Source of the DNA: an uncultured Spirochaetia bacterium
Lineage (GTDB): Bacteria; Spirochaetota; Spirochaetia; SZUA-6; Bin103
Assembly: GCA_958296075.1 (NCBI GenBank)
Contig: CATQHW010000004.1
Coordinates: forward strand, 172,138-236,137
Reading direction: 5' to 3'
DNA: 64,000 bases
Program-made: the position numbers and the translations under genes
Shown: in pieces, positions 1 through 9,137 of the stretch
Layout: each line of letters opens with the position of its first letter
Position numbering within the stretch: the first letter of the stretch is position 1
The notes under the pieces: model-generated
Databases searched by the model: none
The model's input: the letters and a program-made list of their open reading frames with translations, nothing else
What the model was told of the DNA's origin: nothing

Positions 1-113
1 GCGACCCCGTCCTCGCGCTGGAGAAGATGGGGTTGCTCGCGCGCGGCGTCACCGGAGTGGTGGAGGCGACCGTGGCCGGCCTGCTGCTGTGCAGTCAGTC
101 GCCGGAAGAGTAG
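1..113 (+). pseudogene. 5' fragment of AlbA/HATPase-type ATP-binding protein, ended by in-frame TAG
   Basis: The frame entering the window reads DPVLALEKMGLLARG and then a GLLLC stretch, ending in SPEE followed by TAG at 111-113. This is the middle of RecG-like/AlbA_2 ATP-binding proteins, just before their 'LPNA..tA.YRG' segment. The same frame stays open after the TAG, and that expected segment continues directly into the 129-1190 gene. The stop therefore looks like a nonsense change inside one gene, probably TGG (Trp) to TAG, and not a real gene end. The start of the gene lies upstream of the window. Family assignment is from motif recognition only. Confidence 0.65.
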
Positions 114-128
114 CTGCCGAATGCCGCC

Positions 129-1190
129 ATGACGGCGACGCAATACCGCGGCCTGGACCGTGCTTCAGGTCAGTTGGATGCCCAGACCATCACCGGACCG
201 TTGAGCCGACAGATTGCCGGGGCGGTGGCGTTCGCGGTGCGCAACATGCGGGTAGGCGCCTACAAGAGCCCGGCCCGTATCGATCTGCCTCAATACAGCG
301 AACGCGCGCTGTTCGAAGCGATTGTCAACGCCGTCGCTCATCGTGACTATTCGATCCGGGGCAGCCGGATTCGCCTGTCGATGTTCGCGGATCGCATTGA
401 GATCAACTCGCCCGGTGGTCTCGCGAACAACCTCGCGGTGGACAGTATGGCCATGCGCCAATCCACCCGCAACGAAGCGCTCGCTTCGGCGCTCGGACGT
501 CTTCCCGTCGGCAACGTCCGCGGGGCGGGCGATCGGCGCTATTTCATGGAGCGGCGCGGTGACGGCGTGCCGGCGATCCTGCGCGAGACGCGCGCGCTGA
601 GCGGCAAGTTGCCGGAGTATCGGCTCATCGGCAACTCCGATCTGTTTCTCACGATACCGGCGGCTACGACCGTTCCCACCCCGATCAAGACCGTCATTGC
701 GGCGCGCAGCCGAGGCACGGCGGTGCCGGACGTCGATCTGCTGGTGCTGATGCCGAACGAATCCTGGAGACGGGCGACGACCGACGCCGATGGCGAGGCG
801 CCGGTCGATCTGCATCTTTCGCACCTCCCCGTTACCGTGTTCGCGGCCGCTGCCGGCTACGCGGCGTACCTGATTCGGGATTGGCTGCCGGGCCGCGCCG
901 CGCTGACAATCGAGCTTGAACCGCTGCCGTACGGCGGCGCGGTCATCTTCGCGGACGCAACCGGAGAGATTTCCGGTCTTGAAGGGCGGCTCAACCCGGT
1001 GCGGGATGCGCTCGACCGCACCTATCTCTTTGCCTCCAACATCGCGATCAACCAGGGCCAACCGCAGCCCGTTCACTTCCTGCTCGGCGAACCCCTGCGG
1101 CTCACCGACGCGGAGGGCCGGGAACTGCTGGTACGCATCGTCGACATCGTCGGCCGCTCATCTCTGGTGGAATACCGTCCCGTCGGGTAA
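129..1190 (+). CDS. AlbA/HATPase-type ATP-binding protein, C-terminal part with extra C-terminal domain
   Basis: This 353-residue frame carries the HATPase_c_4 region found in RecG-like AlbA_2 proteins: an N-box like segment ending HRD at residues 71-73, 'DRIEINSPGGL' at 88-98, and a 'FMERRGDGV' segment around residue 138. After about residue 185 there is a different domain with beta-rich, carboxypeptidase-regulatory-like character ('ATTDADGEAPVDLHL'). The family normally begins with an N-terminal AlbA_2 nucleic-acid-binding domain; here that part lies upstream, separated by the in-frame TAG at 111-113. The ATG at 129 is therefore probably not the native start, and the product may be a truncated or re-initiated fragment. 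It is the first visible gene of the defence operon; the next gene starts 5 bp later. The role in BREX-associated operons is unknown. Confidence 0.6.
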   Translation: MTATQYRGLDRASGQLDAQTITGPLSRQIAGAVAFAVRNMRVGAYKSPARIDLPQYSERALFEAIVNAVAHRDYSIRGSRIRLSMFADRIEINSPGGLANNLAVDSMAMRQSTRNEALASALGRLPVGNVRGAGDRRYFMERRGDGVPAILRETRALSGKLPEYRLIGNSDLFLTIPAATTVPTPIKTVIAARSRGTAVPDVDLLVLMPNESWRRATTDADGEAPVDLHLSHLPVTVFAAAAGYAAYLIRDWLPGRAALTIELEPLPYGGAVIFADATGEISGLEGRLNPVRDALDRTYLFASNIAINQGQPQPVHFLLGEPLRLTDAEGRELLVRIVDIVGRSSLVEYRPVG

Positions 1191-1195
1191 CGCGC

Positions 1196-2362
1196 ATGCT
1201 CATACAACGGATCAAGCTGAAGAACTTCCTCTCGTTCGGCCCGGACGCTCAGGAACTAGAGCTCAAGCCGCTCAACGTGCTGATCGGTCCCAACGGTTCG
1301 GGAAAGTCGAATCTCGTCGCAGCCTTCGGGCTCCTGCAGGCCGCGCCCGCAGACCTCGCAGGACTGATTCGATCCGGGGGAGGCGTAAGCAACTGGATCT
1401 GGAGGAACACCCGACAGGCTGTGTCTGCACGGCTGGAGGCCGTCATCGAGAATCCGCATGGCCAACAGCCGCTTCGGTATGCTCTCGCGTTCACCGAGAG
1501 CGGCCAACGCTTGGAGTTGACTGAAGAAGCCGTCGCCAACGAACATGCGTATCCGGGCCATCAGCGGCCTTACTTCTATTACGAGTTTCTATTCGGAAAA
1601 GCCACTCTGAACTACAAAGACGCATCTCAGCGAGAGTTGCGTCCCGAGGAAATCGAAATCGACCAGTCGATCCTGGCGCAGCGCAAGGATCCCGATCACT
1701 ACCCCGAGCTCACGTACGTGGGGAAGACGTTGGGCCAAATCCGTTGCTACACCGAATGGTCGTTTGGCAGGTCCTCCCCGGCTCGACAACCGCAGCCGGC
1801 GGATCTTCCAAACAGCTTTCTGTTGGAGCACGGTGAAAATCTGGGCTTGATGTTGAGCCGCGTGGGACGAGATCGGCAGACCAAGGTTCGGTTCCTGAAT
1901 GCATTGCGCCAGCTCTACGAAGGCTTGACGGACTATCACGTGAACGTCGAGTACGGTACCGTTCAGGTGTTCCTCGAGGAGGGAGACCTCATCGTCCCCG
2001 CCTCCCGGCTGTCCGATGGAACGCTCCGCTATCTCTGCCTTCTGGTCATTCTTTGCGATCCTGCGCCGGCTCCGCTGATCTGTCTGGAGGAGCCCGAGCT
2101 GGGTCTGCATCCCGACATACTCCCGGGACTCGCGGAGCTGTTGCGTGAGGCGTCGGAGCGGTGCCGGTTGATCGTCACGACGCACTCGGAGGTTCTCGTC
2201 GACGCGTTGACCGAGGTCCCGGAGAGTGTGATCGTCTGCGAGAAGAACGAAGGACAGACGACCTTGCGGCGACTGGAGAAGGAAGCGCTGACCGATTGGT
2301 TTCGGCGATACCGGCTTGGGGAGCTCTGGGCCTCGGGATCGATCCGAGGCAATCGCTGGTGA
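1196..2362 (+). CDS. AAA family ATPase (OLD/RecF-like, COG4637-type)
   Basis: The 388-residue protein is an ABC/RecF-type ATPase. It has Walker A GPNGSGKS at 31-38 after the usual 'IKLKNFLSF' start, a Walker B block 'LICLEEPELGLHP' at 294-306, and a 'TTHSE' sensor/H-loop block near 328-332. These are hallmarks of AAA_21/OLD-like predicted ATPases, which are common in phage defence loci either alone or with a partner nuclease. No TOPRIM domain is visible after the ATPase, so it is not a full OLD nuclease. It follows the AlbA-type gene by 5 bp and its stop overlaps a GTG in the frame of the following methyltransferase gene, which suggests coupled translation. Its target is not readable from sequence. 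Confidence 0.8.
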   Translation: MLIQRIKLKNFLSFGPDAQELELKPLNVLIGPNGSGKSNLVAAFGLLQAAPADLAGLIRSGGGVSNWIWRNTRQAVSARLEAVIENPHGQQPLRYALAFTESGQRLELTEEAVANEHAYPGHQRPYFYYEFLFGKATLNYKDASQRELRPEEIEIDQSILAQRKDPDHYPELTYVGKTLGQIRCYTEWSFGRSSPARQPQPADLPNSFLLEHGENLGLMLSRVGRDRQTKVRFLNALRQLYEGLTDYHVNVEYGTVQVFLEEGDLIVPASRLSDGTLRYLCLLVILCDPAPAPLICLEEPELGLHPDILPGLAELLREASERCRLIVTTHSEVLVDALTEVPESVIVCEKNEGQTTLRRLEKEALTDWFRRYRLGELWASGSIRGNRW

Positions 2363-2376
2363 GTGACCCGTGTCCG

Positions 2377-5300
2377 ATGACAACGCTGCCAGCGGACCTC
2401 CGCCGGCAACTGGAGCGTGCCGTCGTGAATGCCCGCGAAGTGGCTGAGGTCGGCACCCGCGCGGCGCTGGAGTCGCTCGCGGTTCAGGAGAGCAAGCCGT
2501 ACGGGCACATGAACGACGAGCAGCGCGCCTTGCGCCGGCGGCTGCGCGCCCATGCGCGCCAGCTCGGCGACCGGCGCCACGCTCGCTCGGGAACGCAGGA
2601 GATCGATCACCTGATGCAGGAATGCGCGTATGACCACTGGCACGGCATGCTGTTCGCCCGCTTCCTGGCGGAGAACGAGCTGCTCATCGAGCCAGAGCTG
2701 GGCGTCTCCGTCACGTTGGAGGAATGCGAGGAGCTGGCTCAGGGGGAGGGCATCGACCGGTGGGCGCTGGCCGCGCGCTTCGCCCAGCGGATGCTGCCGC
2801 AGGTATTCCGGCCCGATCATCCGGTCCTGGAAGTGCGGTTGGCGCGGGAACATCGCCTGAGGTTGGAAGGACTGATTGAGAGCCTGCCGGCCGAGGTGTT
2901 CGCGGCGGCCGACTCGCTCGGCTGGGTCTATCAGTTCTGGCAGTCCGGCAGGAAAGGTGAGGTCAACCGCTCCGAGGTCAAGATCGGCGCGAACGAGTTG
3001 GCCGCGGTGACGCAACTGTTCACCGAGCCCTACATGGTGAGCTTTCTGCTCGACAACTCCCTCGGCGCGTGGTGGGCGGCGCGCCGGCTGACCGACGCCG
3101 ATCTGACCGACGCCGGCTCGGAAGCCGAATTGCGCCGGGCGGCTGCGCTTCCCGGCGTGCCGCTCGACTATCTGCGCTTCGTGCGAAGCGACGAGGCGGC
3201 AGGGCCGGCGCGGTGGCATCCCGCATCCGGCGCCTTCGACGGCTGGCCCGAACAGCTCGGCGACCTGAAGATCCTCGACCCCTGCTGCGGCTCGGGCCAT
3301 TTCCTGGTCGCCGCCTTGGCGATGCTGGTGCCGATGCGCATGGCGCGCGAGGGGCTGGCCGCGCCCGCCGCCGTCGATGCGGTGCTGCGCGACAACCTGC
3401 ACGGCTTGGAACTGGACCAGCGCTGCGTCGCGCTGGCCGCGTTCGCGCTGGCGCTGACTGCCTGGCGATGGCCCGGCGCCGGCGGCTATCGGCCCCTGCC
3501 GGACCTCAATCTGGCCTGCTCCGGGCTCGCGCCCAACGCGACCAAGGAGGAATGGAGCGCGCTGGCGGAGCAGGCCGCTGCCGCCGGCGGGATGCCGCCC
3601 GTGCGCGACCTGTTCGCCGTCGACGATACCCTGCTCTCGGCGCCGCTTCGCGGCAGCCTGGACGCGCTGTACGATCTGTTCCGGCAGGCGCCGTTGCTGG
3701 GCTCGCTGATCGACCCGCGTGCGCTGAGAAAGGAGCTGTTTCAGGGTGACTACGAGTCGGTCAAGGCGCTGTTCGCCGCCGCCATCTCGCAGGAACGTAT
3801 CGACGTCGAGCAGACCGAGCGCGCCGTAGCGGCGCAGGGAATGGCGCGCGCCGCCGAGCTACTGGCCGGCCGCTACCACCTCGTCATCACCAACGTCCCC
3901 TACCTTGCGCGCGGCAAGCAGGACGGAAATCTGCGCGACTTCTGCCAACGGCACTACGACGCCGCCAAGAACGATCTCGCCACCGTATTCCTGGAGCGCT
4001 GCCTGGGGCTGTGCGAAGACAGCGGAACCGCCAGTCTGGTCCTGCCGCAGAACTGGTTGTTCCTCGCCAGTTACAAGCAGCTCCGAACGAAGCTGCTGAA
4101 GACGCGAACGTGGCAACTTCTCGCGCGACTGGGGCCGGGAGCCTTCGAGACCATCAGCGGCGAAGTCGTCAAGGCGATCCTGCTCACCCTCAGCCACGAC
4201 AATCCCGCCGACCAATCGGAAGATTGCTTTGGCGACGCGGCGACACCCGGCGCCATGTACGGCCTGGACGTCTCCGAAGTCCGCACGGCCGGTGACAAAT
4301 CCGTTCGCCTGCGGCAGGCTGAGGTCACGGGTGTAACGCAAGCGCGGCAACTGCAGAACCCGGATGCGCGCGTAACATTGGTCGAGTCAATGGATGTCTC
4401 CTTGTTGTCTAATTACGCCGAAGGAGTTCATGGATTCGGCAGCAAAGATTCTCCAGCCTTCTTCCGCCAGTATTGGGAAATCTTCGACTTCCTTGACGAT
4501 TGGCAGTTTCTCCAGACAACGGTGAACGATACAAGACTCTGGTCGGGTTGCGAGCAGGTAGTCTACTGGCAGCGGGGCACAGGCTTACTCGCTGAACGAG
4601 GCCGTGTGGGGCTCGCCATCCCCGCTGGGGGGATGGCATGGGGCAAAGCAGGCGTCGCTGTCAGCCAGATGCGCGCCATTCCTTGCGCGTTGTACACCGG
4701 TGAGATATTCGACAAGAACGTAGCCGTGGCGTCTCCGCGGAAGATGTCCCACCTCCCGGCCATCTGGTGCTTCTGCTCGTCCCCGGAATATCACGAAGCG
4801 GTGAGACGCATTGATCAAAAGCTCAACGTCACGAATGCCACTTTGGTCAAGGTCCCGTTCGATCTCGACCGCTGGACCCGCGTCGCCGACGAACAATATC
4901 CCAACGGACTCCCTCTTCCTTACACCAACGATCCCACGCAGTGGATATTCCACGGTCACCCGTGCGGATCGGTGATCTGGGACGAAACGACCAAGCGCAC
5001 CGCCCATGGCCCGTTGCGCGAGGATGCCGGCGTGCTGCACGTCGCCGTCGCTCGCCTGCTCGGCTACCGCTGGCCGGCGGAACGGGACGCCGCGATGGAA
5101 CTGGCCGACGAACAGCGCGAATGGGTCCGCCGCTGCGCGGCGCTGCACGACTTCGCGGACGCCGATGGCATCGTCTGCCTGCCATCGGTGCGCGGCGAGT
5201 CTCCGGCAGAGCAGCGGCTGCTGCGTGTGCTGTCCGCCGCCTTCGGTGAAGCGTGGAGTGACGCTACCCTCTCGCGCCTGCTCGCCTCTGCCGGCAGCCG

Positions 5301-6054
5301 GAGTCTCGACGACTGGCTGCGCGACCGCTTCTTCGAGCAGCACTGCAAGCTCTTTCGCCACCGCCCGTTCGTCTGGCACATCTGGGACGGCCGCCGCCGC
5401 GACGGCTTTCACGCCCTGGTCAACTATCACAAACTGGCGGCTGGCGGCGGTAAGGGCCGGCGGCTCCTGGAAGCCCTTACCTACAGCTACCTGGGCGACT
5501 GGATCACTCGCCAGAAGGACGGCGTGGAACACAGCGCAGCCGGCGCCGAGGATCGGCTTGCCGCCGCGCTTCGGCTGCAGCAGCGCCTCGCCGCCATCCT
5601 CGAAGGCGAGCCGCCGGTCGACCTCTTCGTCCGCTGGAAGCCGCTCGCCGAGCAGCCGATCGGCTGGCAGCCCGACATCGACGACGGGGTGCGCATCAAT
5701 ATCCGCCCCTTCATGGCGGCCGACATCGAGGGTGGCAAGCGGGGGGCCGGCATTCTGCGCGCCAAGCCCAACCTCCACTGGCGCAAGGACCGCGGCAAGG
5801 AACCCCGAAAGCTGTCCGATGTGCGGAAGCCGCCGCCGTGGCAGCAAGACGACACTGACCGGTACGACGACCGCGAGCTTCGCCCCAAGGAAGACTACCC
5901 GTGGTTCTGGCACGACGGCCAGTTCACCGGCGACCGCCTGAACGACATCCATCTATTCATCGCCGAAAAATCGGAACACAAACAGCATCTGATTGGCTCC
6001 GATTCACTTTCGACAGCTCCCAGCCTGCATGAGAGGATCAAGCAATGGAGATAA
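2377..6054 (+). CDS. pglX: PglX-like class I adenine-specific DNA methyltransferase (BREX modification enzyme)
   Basis: This 1,225-residue protein has the usual PglX/BrxX size. The N-terminal half contains the helical 'LGWVYQFWQ...GANELAAVTQLFTEPYMV' region typical of PglX/Eco57I-type enzymes. AdoMet motif I is DPCCGSG at 301-307. The catalytic motif IV reads NVPY at 506-509, not the textbook NPPY. In BREX, PglX N6-methylates adenine in a host motif and marks self DNA. No nuclease domain is evident. Two starts are possible: ATG 2377, used here, or GTG 2359, which overlaps the upstream stop. The stretch at about 4,190-4,900, after motif IV and where target-recognition domains sit, is visibly less GC-rich than the rest. 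The final codons overlap the SIR2 gene by 10 bp. The BREX assignment is inferred from domain layout plus downstream pglZ and brxL. Confidence 0.8.
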   Translation: MTTLPADLRRQLERAVVNAREVAEVGTRAALESLAVQESKPYGHMNDEQRALRRRLRAHARQLGDRRHARSGTQEIDHLMQECAYDHWHGMLFARFLAENELLIEPELGVSVTLEECEELAQGEGIDRWALAARFAQRMLPQVFRPDHPVLEVRLAREHRLRLEGLIESLPAEVFAAADSLGWVYQFWQSGRKGEVNRSEVKIGANELAAVTQLFTEPYMVSFLLDNSLGAWWAARRLTDADLTDAGSEAELRRAAALPGVPLDYLRFVRSDEAAGPARWHPASGAFDGWPEQLGDLKILDPCCGSGHFLVAALAMLVPMRMAREGLAAPAAVDAVLRDNLHGLELDQRCVALAAFALALTAWRWPGAGGYRPLPDLNLACSGLAPNATKEEWSALAEQAAAAGGMPPVRDLFAVDDTLLSAPLRGSLDALYDLFRQAPLLGSLIDPRALRKELFQGDYESVKALFAAAISQERIDVEQTERAVAAQGMARAAELLAGRYHLVITNVPYLARGKQDGNLRDFCQRHYDAAKNDLATVFLERCLGLCEDSGTASLVLPQNWLFLASYKQLRTKLLKTRTWQLLARLGPGAFETISGEVVKAILLTLSHDNPADQSEDCFGDAATPGAMYGLDVSEVRTAGDKSVRLRQAEVTGVTQARQLQNPDARVTLVESMDVSLLSNYAEGVHGFGSKDSPAFFRQYWEIFDFLDDWQFLQTTVNDTRLWSGCEQVVYWQRGTGLLAERGRVGLAIPAGGMAWGKAGVAVSQMRAIPCALYTGEIFDKNVAVASPRKMSHLPAIWCFCSSPEYHEAVRRIDQKLNVTNATLVKVPFDLDRWTRVADEQYPNGLPLPYTNDPTQWIFHGHPCGSVIWDETTKRTAHGPLREDAGVLHVAVARLLGYRWPAERDAAMELADEQREWVRRCAALHDFADADGIVCLPSVRGESPAEQRLLRVLSAAFGEAWSDATLSRLLASAGSRSLDDWLRDRFFEQHCKLFRHRPFVWHIWDGRRRDGFHALVNYHKLAAGGGKGRRLLEALTYSYLGDWITRQKDGVEHSAAGAEDRLAAALRLQQRLAAILEGEPPVDLFVRWKPLAEQPIGWQPDIDDGVRINIRPFMAADIEGGKRGAGILRAKPNLHWRKDRGKEPRKLSDVRKPPPWQQDDTDRYDDRELRPKEDYPWFWHDGQFTGDRLNDIHLFIAEKSEHKQHLIGSDSLSTAPSLHERIKQWR

Positions 6055-7295
6055 CTCCTACCATACATAACCCGGACCGCTACATGGCAGACTTGCGTCA
6101 AATCCTGTCACAGGGCCGCAAACGTATCGGAATCGTGATTGGCGCCGGCGCACCAACGTCAATTCGCGTCGATAAGAACAACCAGTTGACGGACAACGGA
6201 AATCCTCTGATTCCAAACGTAGATAGTCTAACCCATGCGGTTATAAATGCGCTTACAGTTGATGCCGGAGTAATTTGCAAGCTGAAAAAGCAGATAGAAC
6301 AGGCCGGATCACCCATCAATATTGAAACTATTCTAACGCAAGTTCGACGACTCTCGCAGGCAATTGGACCGGCAGAAGTGTATGGTTTAGATGGACCAAA
6401 ATACGATGCACTGGCGAAAAAAATATGTAAAGAAATAGGAAAGCAAGTAAGCGTTTGTTTCCCGCCTATACCCAACCCATATACGGAACTTATATTATGG
6501 GTGTCTGGCACGATTAGAGAGCACCAAGTAGAGATTTTCACCCCCAACTACGACTTTCTGATCGAAGAGGCGTTCGAGCATTGTAAGGCTCCCTACTTTG
6601 ACGGATTCATCGGATCCTGCCGACCGTTCTTCGATGCAGCTAGCATATCTCCGGACAAATTTCCGACACGCTGGTCATTTCTTTGGAAGCTCCATGGTTC
6701 GCTCGGTTGGAAGATATCAGATGACACTGTGGAGAGAACCGGGAAGAAGGAAGCAACGGAGTTGATATATCCTGACCATCTCAAGTACGATCAAGTAACC
6801 AGACAGCCCTATTCGGCATTATTCGAGCGACTTCGTCAGTTCCTGTTGACTCCTGACACACTCCTTATCTGCACTGGATTTTCGTTTCGCGATTCGCATA
6901 TATGTGCAGTGCTGGACGAGGCTTTAGATGCAAATCGTCATACCGCAATATACGCGTTTCAATATCAGAATATTGAAGATGAATCAGCGGCAGTAAAGAT
7001 CGCTCGCCGTCGGCCAAACATGAGTGTCTACGCCCGCGATAAGGCATTCGTCAGCGGCGTGGAAGGATTGTGGCGACCAGGAGCGTCTCCGAACGAGAAC
7101 TGGCCGGCCATTCGAGAGACATTCTGGCAAGAATCATCGGACGACGATCAGGGCGGATTTATGCTTGGCGACTTCGCGAAGCTGTCGAGGTTCTTGGCTT
7201 TGATCCAGGCTCCGCAGATTGCGTCTTCGACTTCGGACGAAGACGATGATGGGGAGGATCATGAGCGCCCGCCGATTGGCTCGGGGGCAACGTGA
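6045..7295 (+). CDS. SIR2-domain protein (predicted NADase of a SIR2-HerA defence pair)
   Basis: The 416-residue product has the motif set of defence SIR2 proteins: GAGAP at 33-37 for NAD binding, T-P-N-Y-D near 166-170, a K-L-H-G segment with the candidate catalytic His at 217, and 'GFSFRDSH' at 278-285. SIR2 proteins in defence usually deplete NAD+ on infection and cause abortive growth arrest. A GAGAGGA ribosome-binding site lies about 8 bp before the ATG, which is inside the end of the methyltransferase gene. It is immediately followed by a HerA-type ATPase, the partner in the known SIR2-HerA (Nezha) systems. Base composition is far more AT-rich than its neighbours: 6,241-6,300 is 23 of 60 G+C. 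This suggests separate acquisition. Confidence 0.85.
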   Translation: MEITPTIHNPDRYMADLRQILSQGRKRIGIVIGAGAPTSIRVDKNNQLTDNGNPLIPNVDSLTHAVINALTVDAGVICKLKKQIEQAGSPINIETILTQVRRLSQAIGPAEVYGLDGPKYDALAKKICKEIGKQVSVCFPPIPNPYTELILWVSGTIREHQVEIFTPNYDFLIEEAFEHCKAPYFDGFIGSCRPFFDAASISPDKFPTRWSFLWKLHGSLGWKISDDTVERTGKKEATELIYPDHLKYDQVTRQPYSALFERLRQFLLTPDTLLICTGFSFRDSHICAVLDEALDANRHTAIYAFQYQNIEDESAAVKIARRRPNMSVYARDKAFVSGVEGLWRPGASPNENWPAIRETFWQESSDDDQGGFMLGDFAKLSRFLALIQAPQIASSTSDEDDDGEDHERPPIGSGAT

Positions 7296-9127
7296 TGCTC
7301 AGCCGTGATCCTACTTATATCGGCACGATTGAGGCGGTGTCCGGCGCCGCGCTCCACGTTCATTTGGCTCGGTCCGTCGCGTCCGGGTTATCGATCATCG
7401 AGGGCCAAGTCTACAAGGTCGGACAAGTGAGCAGCTTCGTCAGGGTGCCACAGGGATACCAAGACCTGTTCGGCATCGTTTCAGAAGTTGGAGCAAATGC
7501 CGTACCTAAATCGCTTGATCCAGGGACTGACACCGGACGTTGGATGAAGATCGAACTGGTCGGCGAGATCGTCGGCGGTACGTTTGAGCGGGGAGTTAGT
7601 CGGTATCCCAATATAGGGGACTCCGTTCACCTAGCGGTCGAGGATGATCTGCGGAGTATCTACGACGTTAAAGGCCAAGGACACGTGGTGATAGGGACAC
7701 TATCCAGTGCCGAGAGTATCGCAGCAAAGATCGCGCTCAACGAACTGGTGACAAGGCATTCCGCAGTCCTAGGCTCTACCGGATCCGGAAAGTCTACAAC
7801 GATTGCCAGCCTGCTCAGAGCCATCACTTCGGCCGACGATGACAACGATCAATACCCGAGCGCGCGAGTGATGATGCTCGACATACACGGCGAATACTCC
7901 GTGCCTCTTTCCGATGTATCACAGGTATTCAGTGTCGATCCGCAGTACGGAGAAGATCGCTTGTTCATACCCTACTGGGCGTTGGACACAGGCGATCTGA
8001 TGGATTTTCTGACCGGAGGCTTGGAGGGAAACAGGGAAACGGCGTTTACCGACAAGATTGTCGAACTCAAGGTGGCTGCGCAGCATGCACAGCGATTTTC
8101 AGGAGTCGATCGTGCCTCGATAACCATCGACACGCCACTTCCGTACAGTCTCAAGAAGCTCTGGCACGACCTCATTAATTTTGAGACTGCCACCTATGAA
8201 GGAAAAGATCGTGACCAGTCGACGCGTCAAGACCCGGGAAGCGCCGACAAGCTCACACCGCCGAAGTACAAGCGGCACCGGATGGGAAGCGCGGGACCGT
8301 TTCTGAACCCGCAAGCTGTGGGAATTGTGCGGCCGCTGAACCTGCTGCGTTCGCGACTGCTGGATCGCCGCTACGATTTCCTTTTGCGTCCCGGCCCGTG
8401 GGAACCTGATCTGGATGGTAGGCCTGCAAAGGACCTTGATGAACTCCTTCGCGGCTGGCTCGGCGGTGATAAGCCTATCACGATCCTCGATCTGTCGGGC
8501 GTTCCGAGTGGAGTCCTCGAGCGCCTTGTGGGCTCGATACTCAAGATCGTCTACGAGGCGCTGTTCTGGAGCCGCGAGAAAACGGAAGGGGGGATCGAGC
8601 GGCCGCTGCTGATCGTGATGGAGGAAGCCCATCGCTACATGTCGAGCCAATCGGCAGGTACGGTCTCGGAAGTAATTCAGCGGATTGCGAAGGAGGGCCG
8701 TAAGTACGGCGTGGGTGCTATGGTTGTCAGCCAGCGGCCCTCCGAAGTAAACGAGACCGTGCTGTCTCAATGCGGTACTTTCTTCGCGCTGCGGCTATCA
8801 AATCCGGAAGACCGAGCTCGTGTACGAGGAACTCTGCCTGACGGTCTCGTTGGCCTTCTTGACGTCCTGCCGATTCTCCGCACGGGGGAAGCGATAGTCA
8901 CCGGTGAGGCTGCTAAGCTACCGATGCGTTGTCGCGTGACGCTCCCGGCCAAGGAGCACAGGCCGCGCAGTGAAGATCCGATGGTCAGCGAAAAGTGGAG
9001 GCTTCGACAGCGTGAGGAAGAATATCAACGCGTCGTGGCCTCGTGGAGGTCGCAGAGGCCAATGGCGACTACAACGGACTCGAAGATACAACGAGTCCCG
9101 GTCGAGGACGAATCGACCGCAGAGTGA
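7292..9127 (+). CDS. HerA-like/DUF87 hexameric ATPase (partner of SIR2)
   Basis: The 611-residue protein has an N-terminal beta-barrel-like region (HAS-barrel, about residues 1-130), Walker A GSTGSGKST at 161-169, a strand ending 'MMLDIHGEYS', and Walker B 'IVMEEAHRY' at 441-449. A 'VVSQRPSEVNE' block and an arginine-finger-like region follow, all typical of HerA/FtsK-related motor ATPases. In SIR2-HerA systems the ATPase ring assembles with SIR2 subunits and both are needed for protection. GTG at 7292 and ATG at 7295 are adjacent; the TGA of the SIR2 gene overlaps both, so translation is coupled. No NurA-type nuclease gene is adjacent, which argues against a housekeeping HerA-NurA repair pair. 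Confidence 0.85.
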   Translation: MMLSRDPTYIGTIEAVSGAALHVHLARSVASGLSIIEGQVYKVGQVSSFVRVPQGYQDLFGIVSEVGANAVPKSLDPGTDTGRWMKIELVGEIVGGTFERGVSRYPNIGDSVHLAVEDDLRSIYDVKGQGHVVIGTLSSAESIAAKIALNELVTRHSAVLGSTGSGKSTTIASLLRAITSADDDNDQYPSARVMMLDIHGEYSVPLSDVSQVFSVDPQYGEDRLFIPYWALDTGDLMDFLTGGLEGNRETAFTDKIVELKVAAQHAQRFSGVDRASITIDTPLPYSLKKLWHDLINFETATYEGKDRDQSTRQDPGSADKLTPPKYKRHRMGSAGPFLNPQAVGIVRPLNLLRSRLLDRRYDFLLRPGPWEPDLDGRPAKDLDELLRGWLGGDKPITILDLSGVPSGVLERLVGSILKIVYEALFWSREKTEGGIERPLLIVMEEAHRYMSSQSAGTVSEVIQRIAKEGRKYGVGAMVVSQRPSEVNETVLSQCGTFFALRLSNPEDRARVRGTLPDGLVGLLDVLPILRTGEAIVTGEAAKLPMRCRVTLPAKEHRPRSEDPMVSEKWRLRQREEEYQRVVASWRSQRPMATTTDSKIQRVPVEDESTAE

Positions 9128-9137
9128 GGAGGAGACC

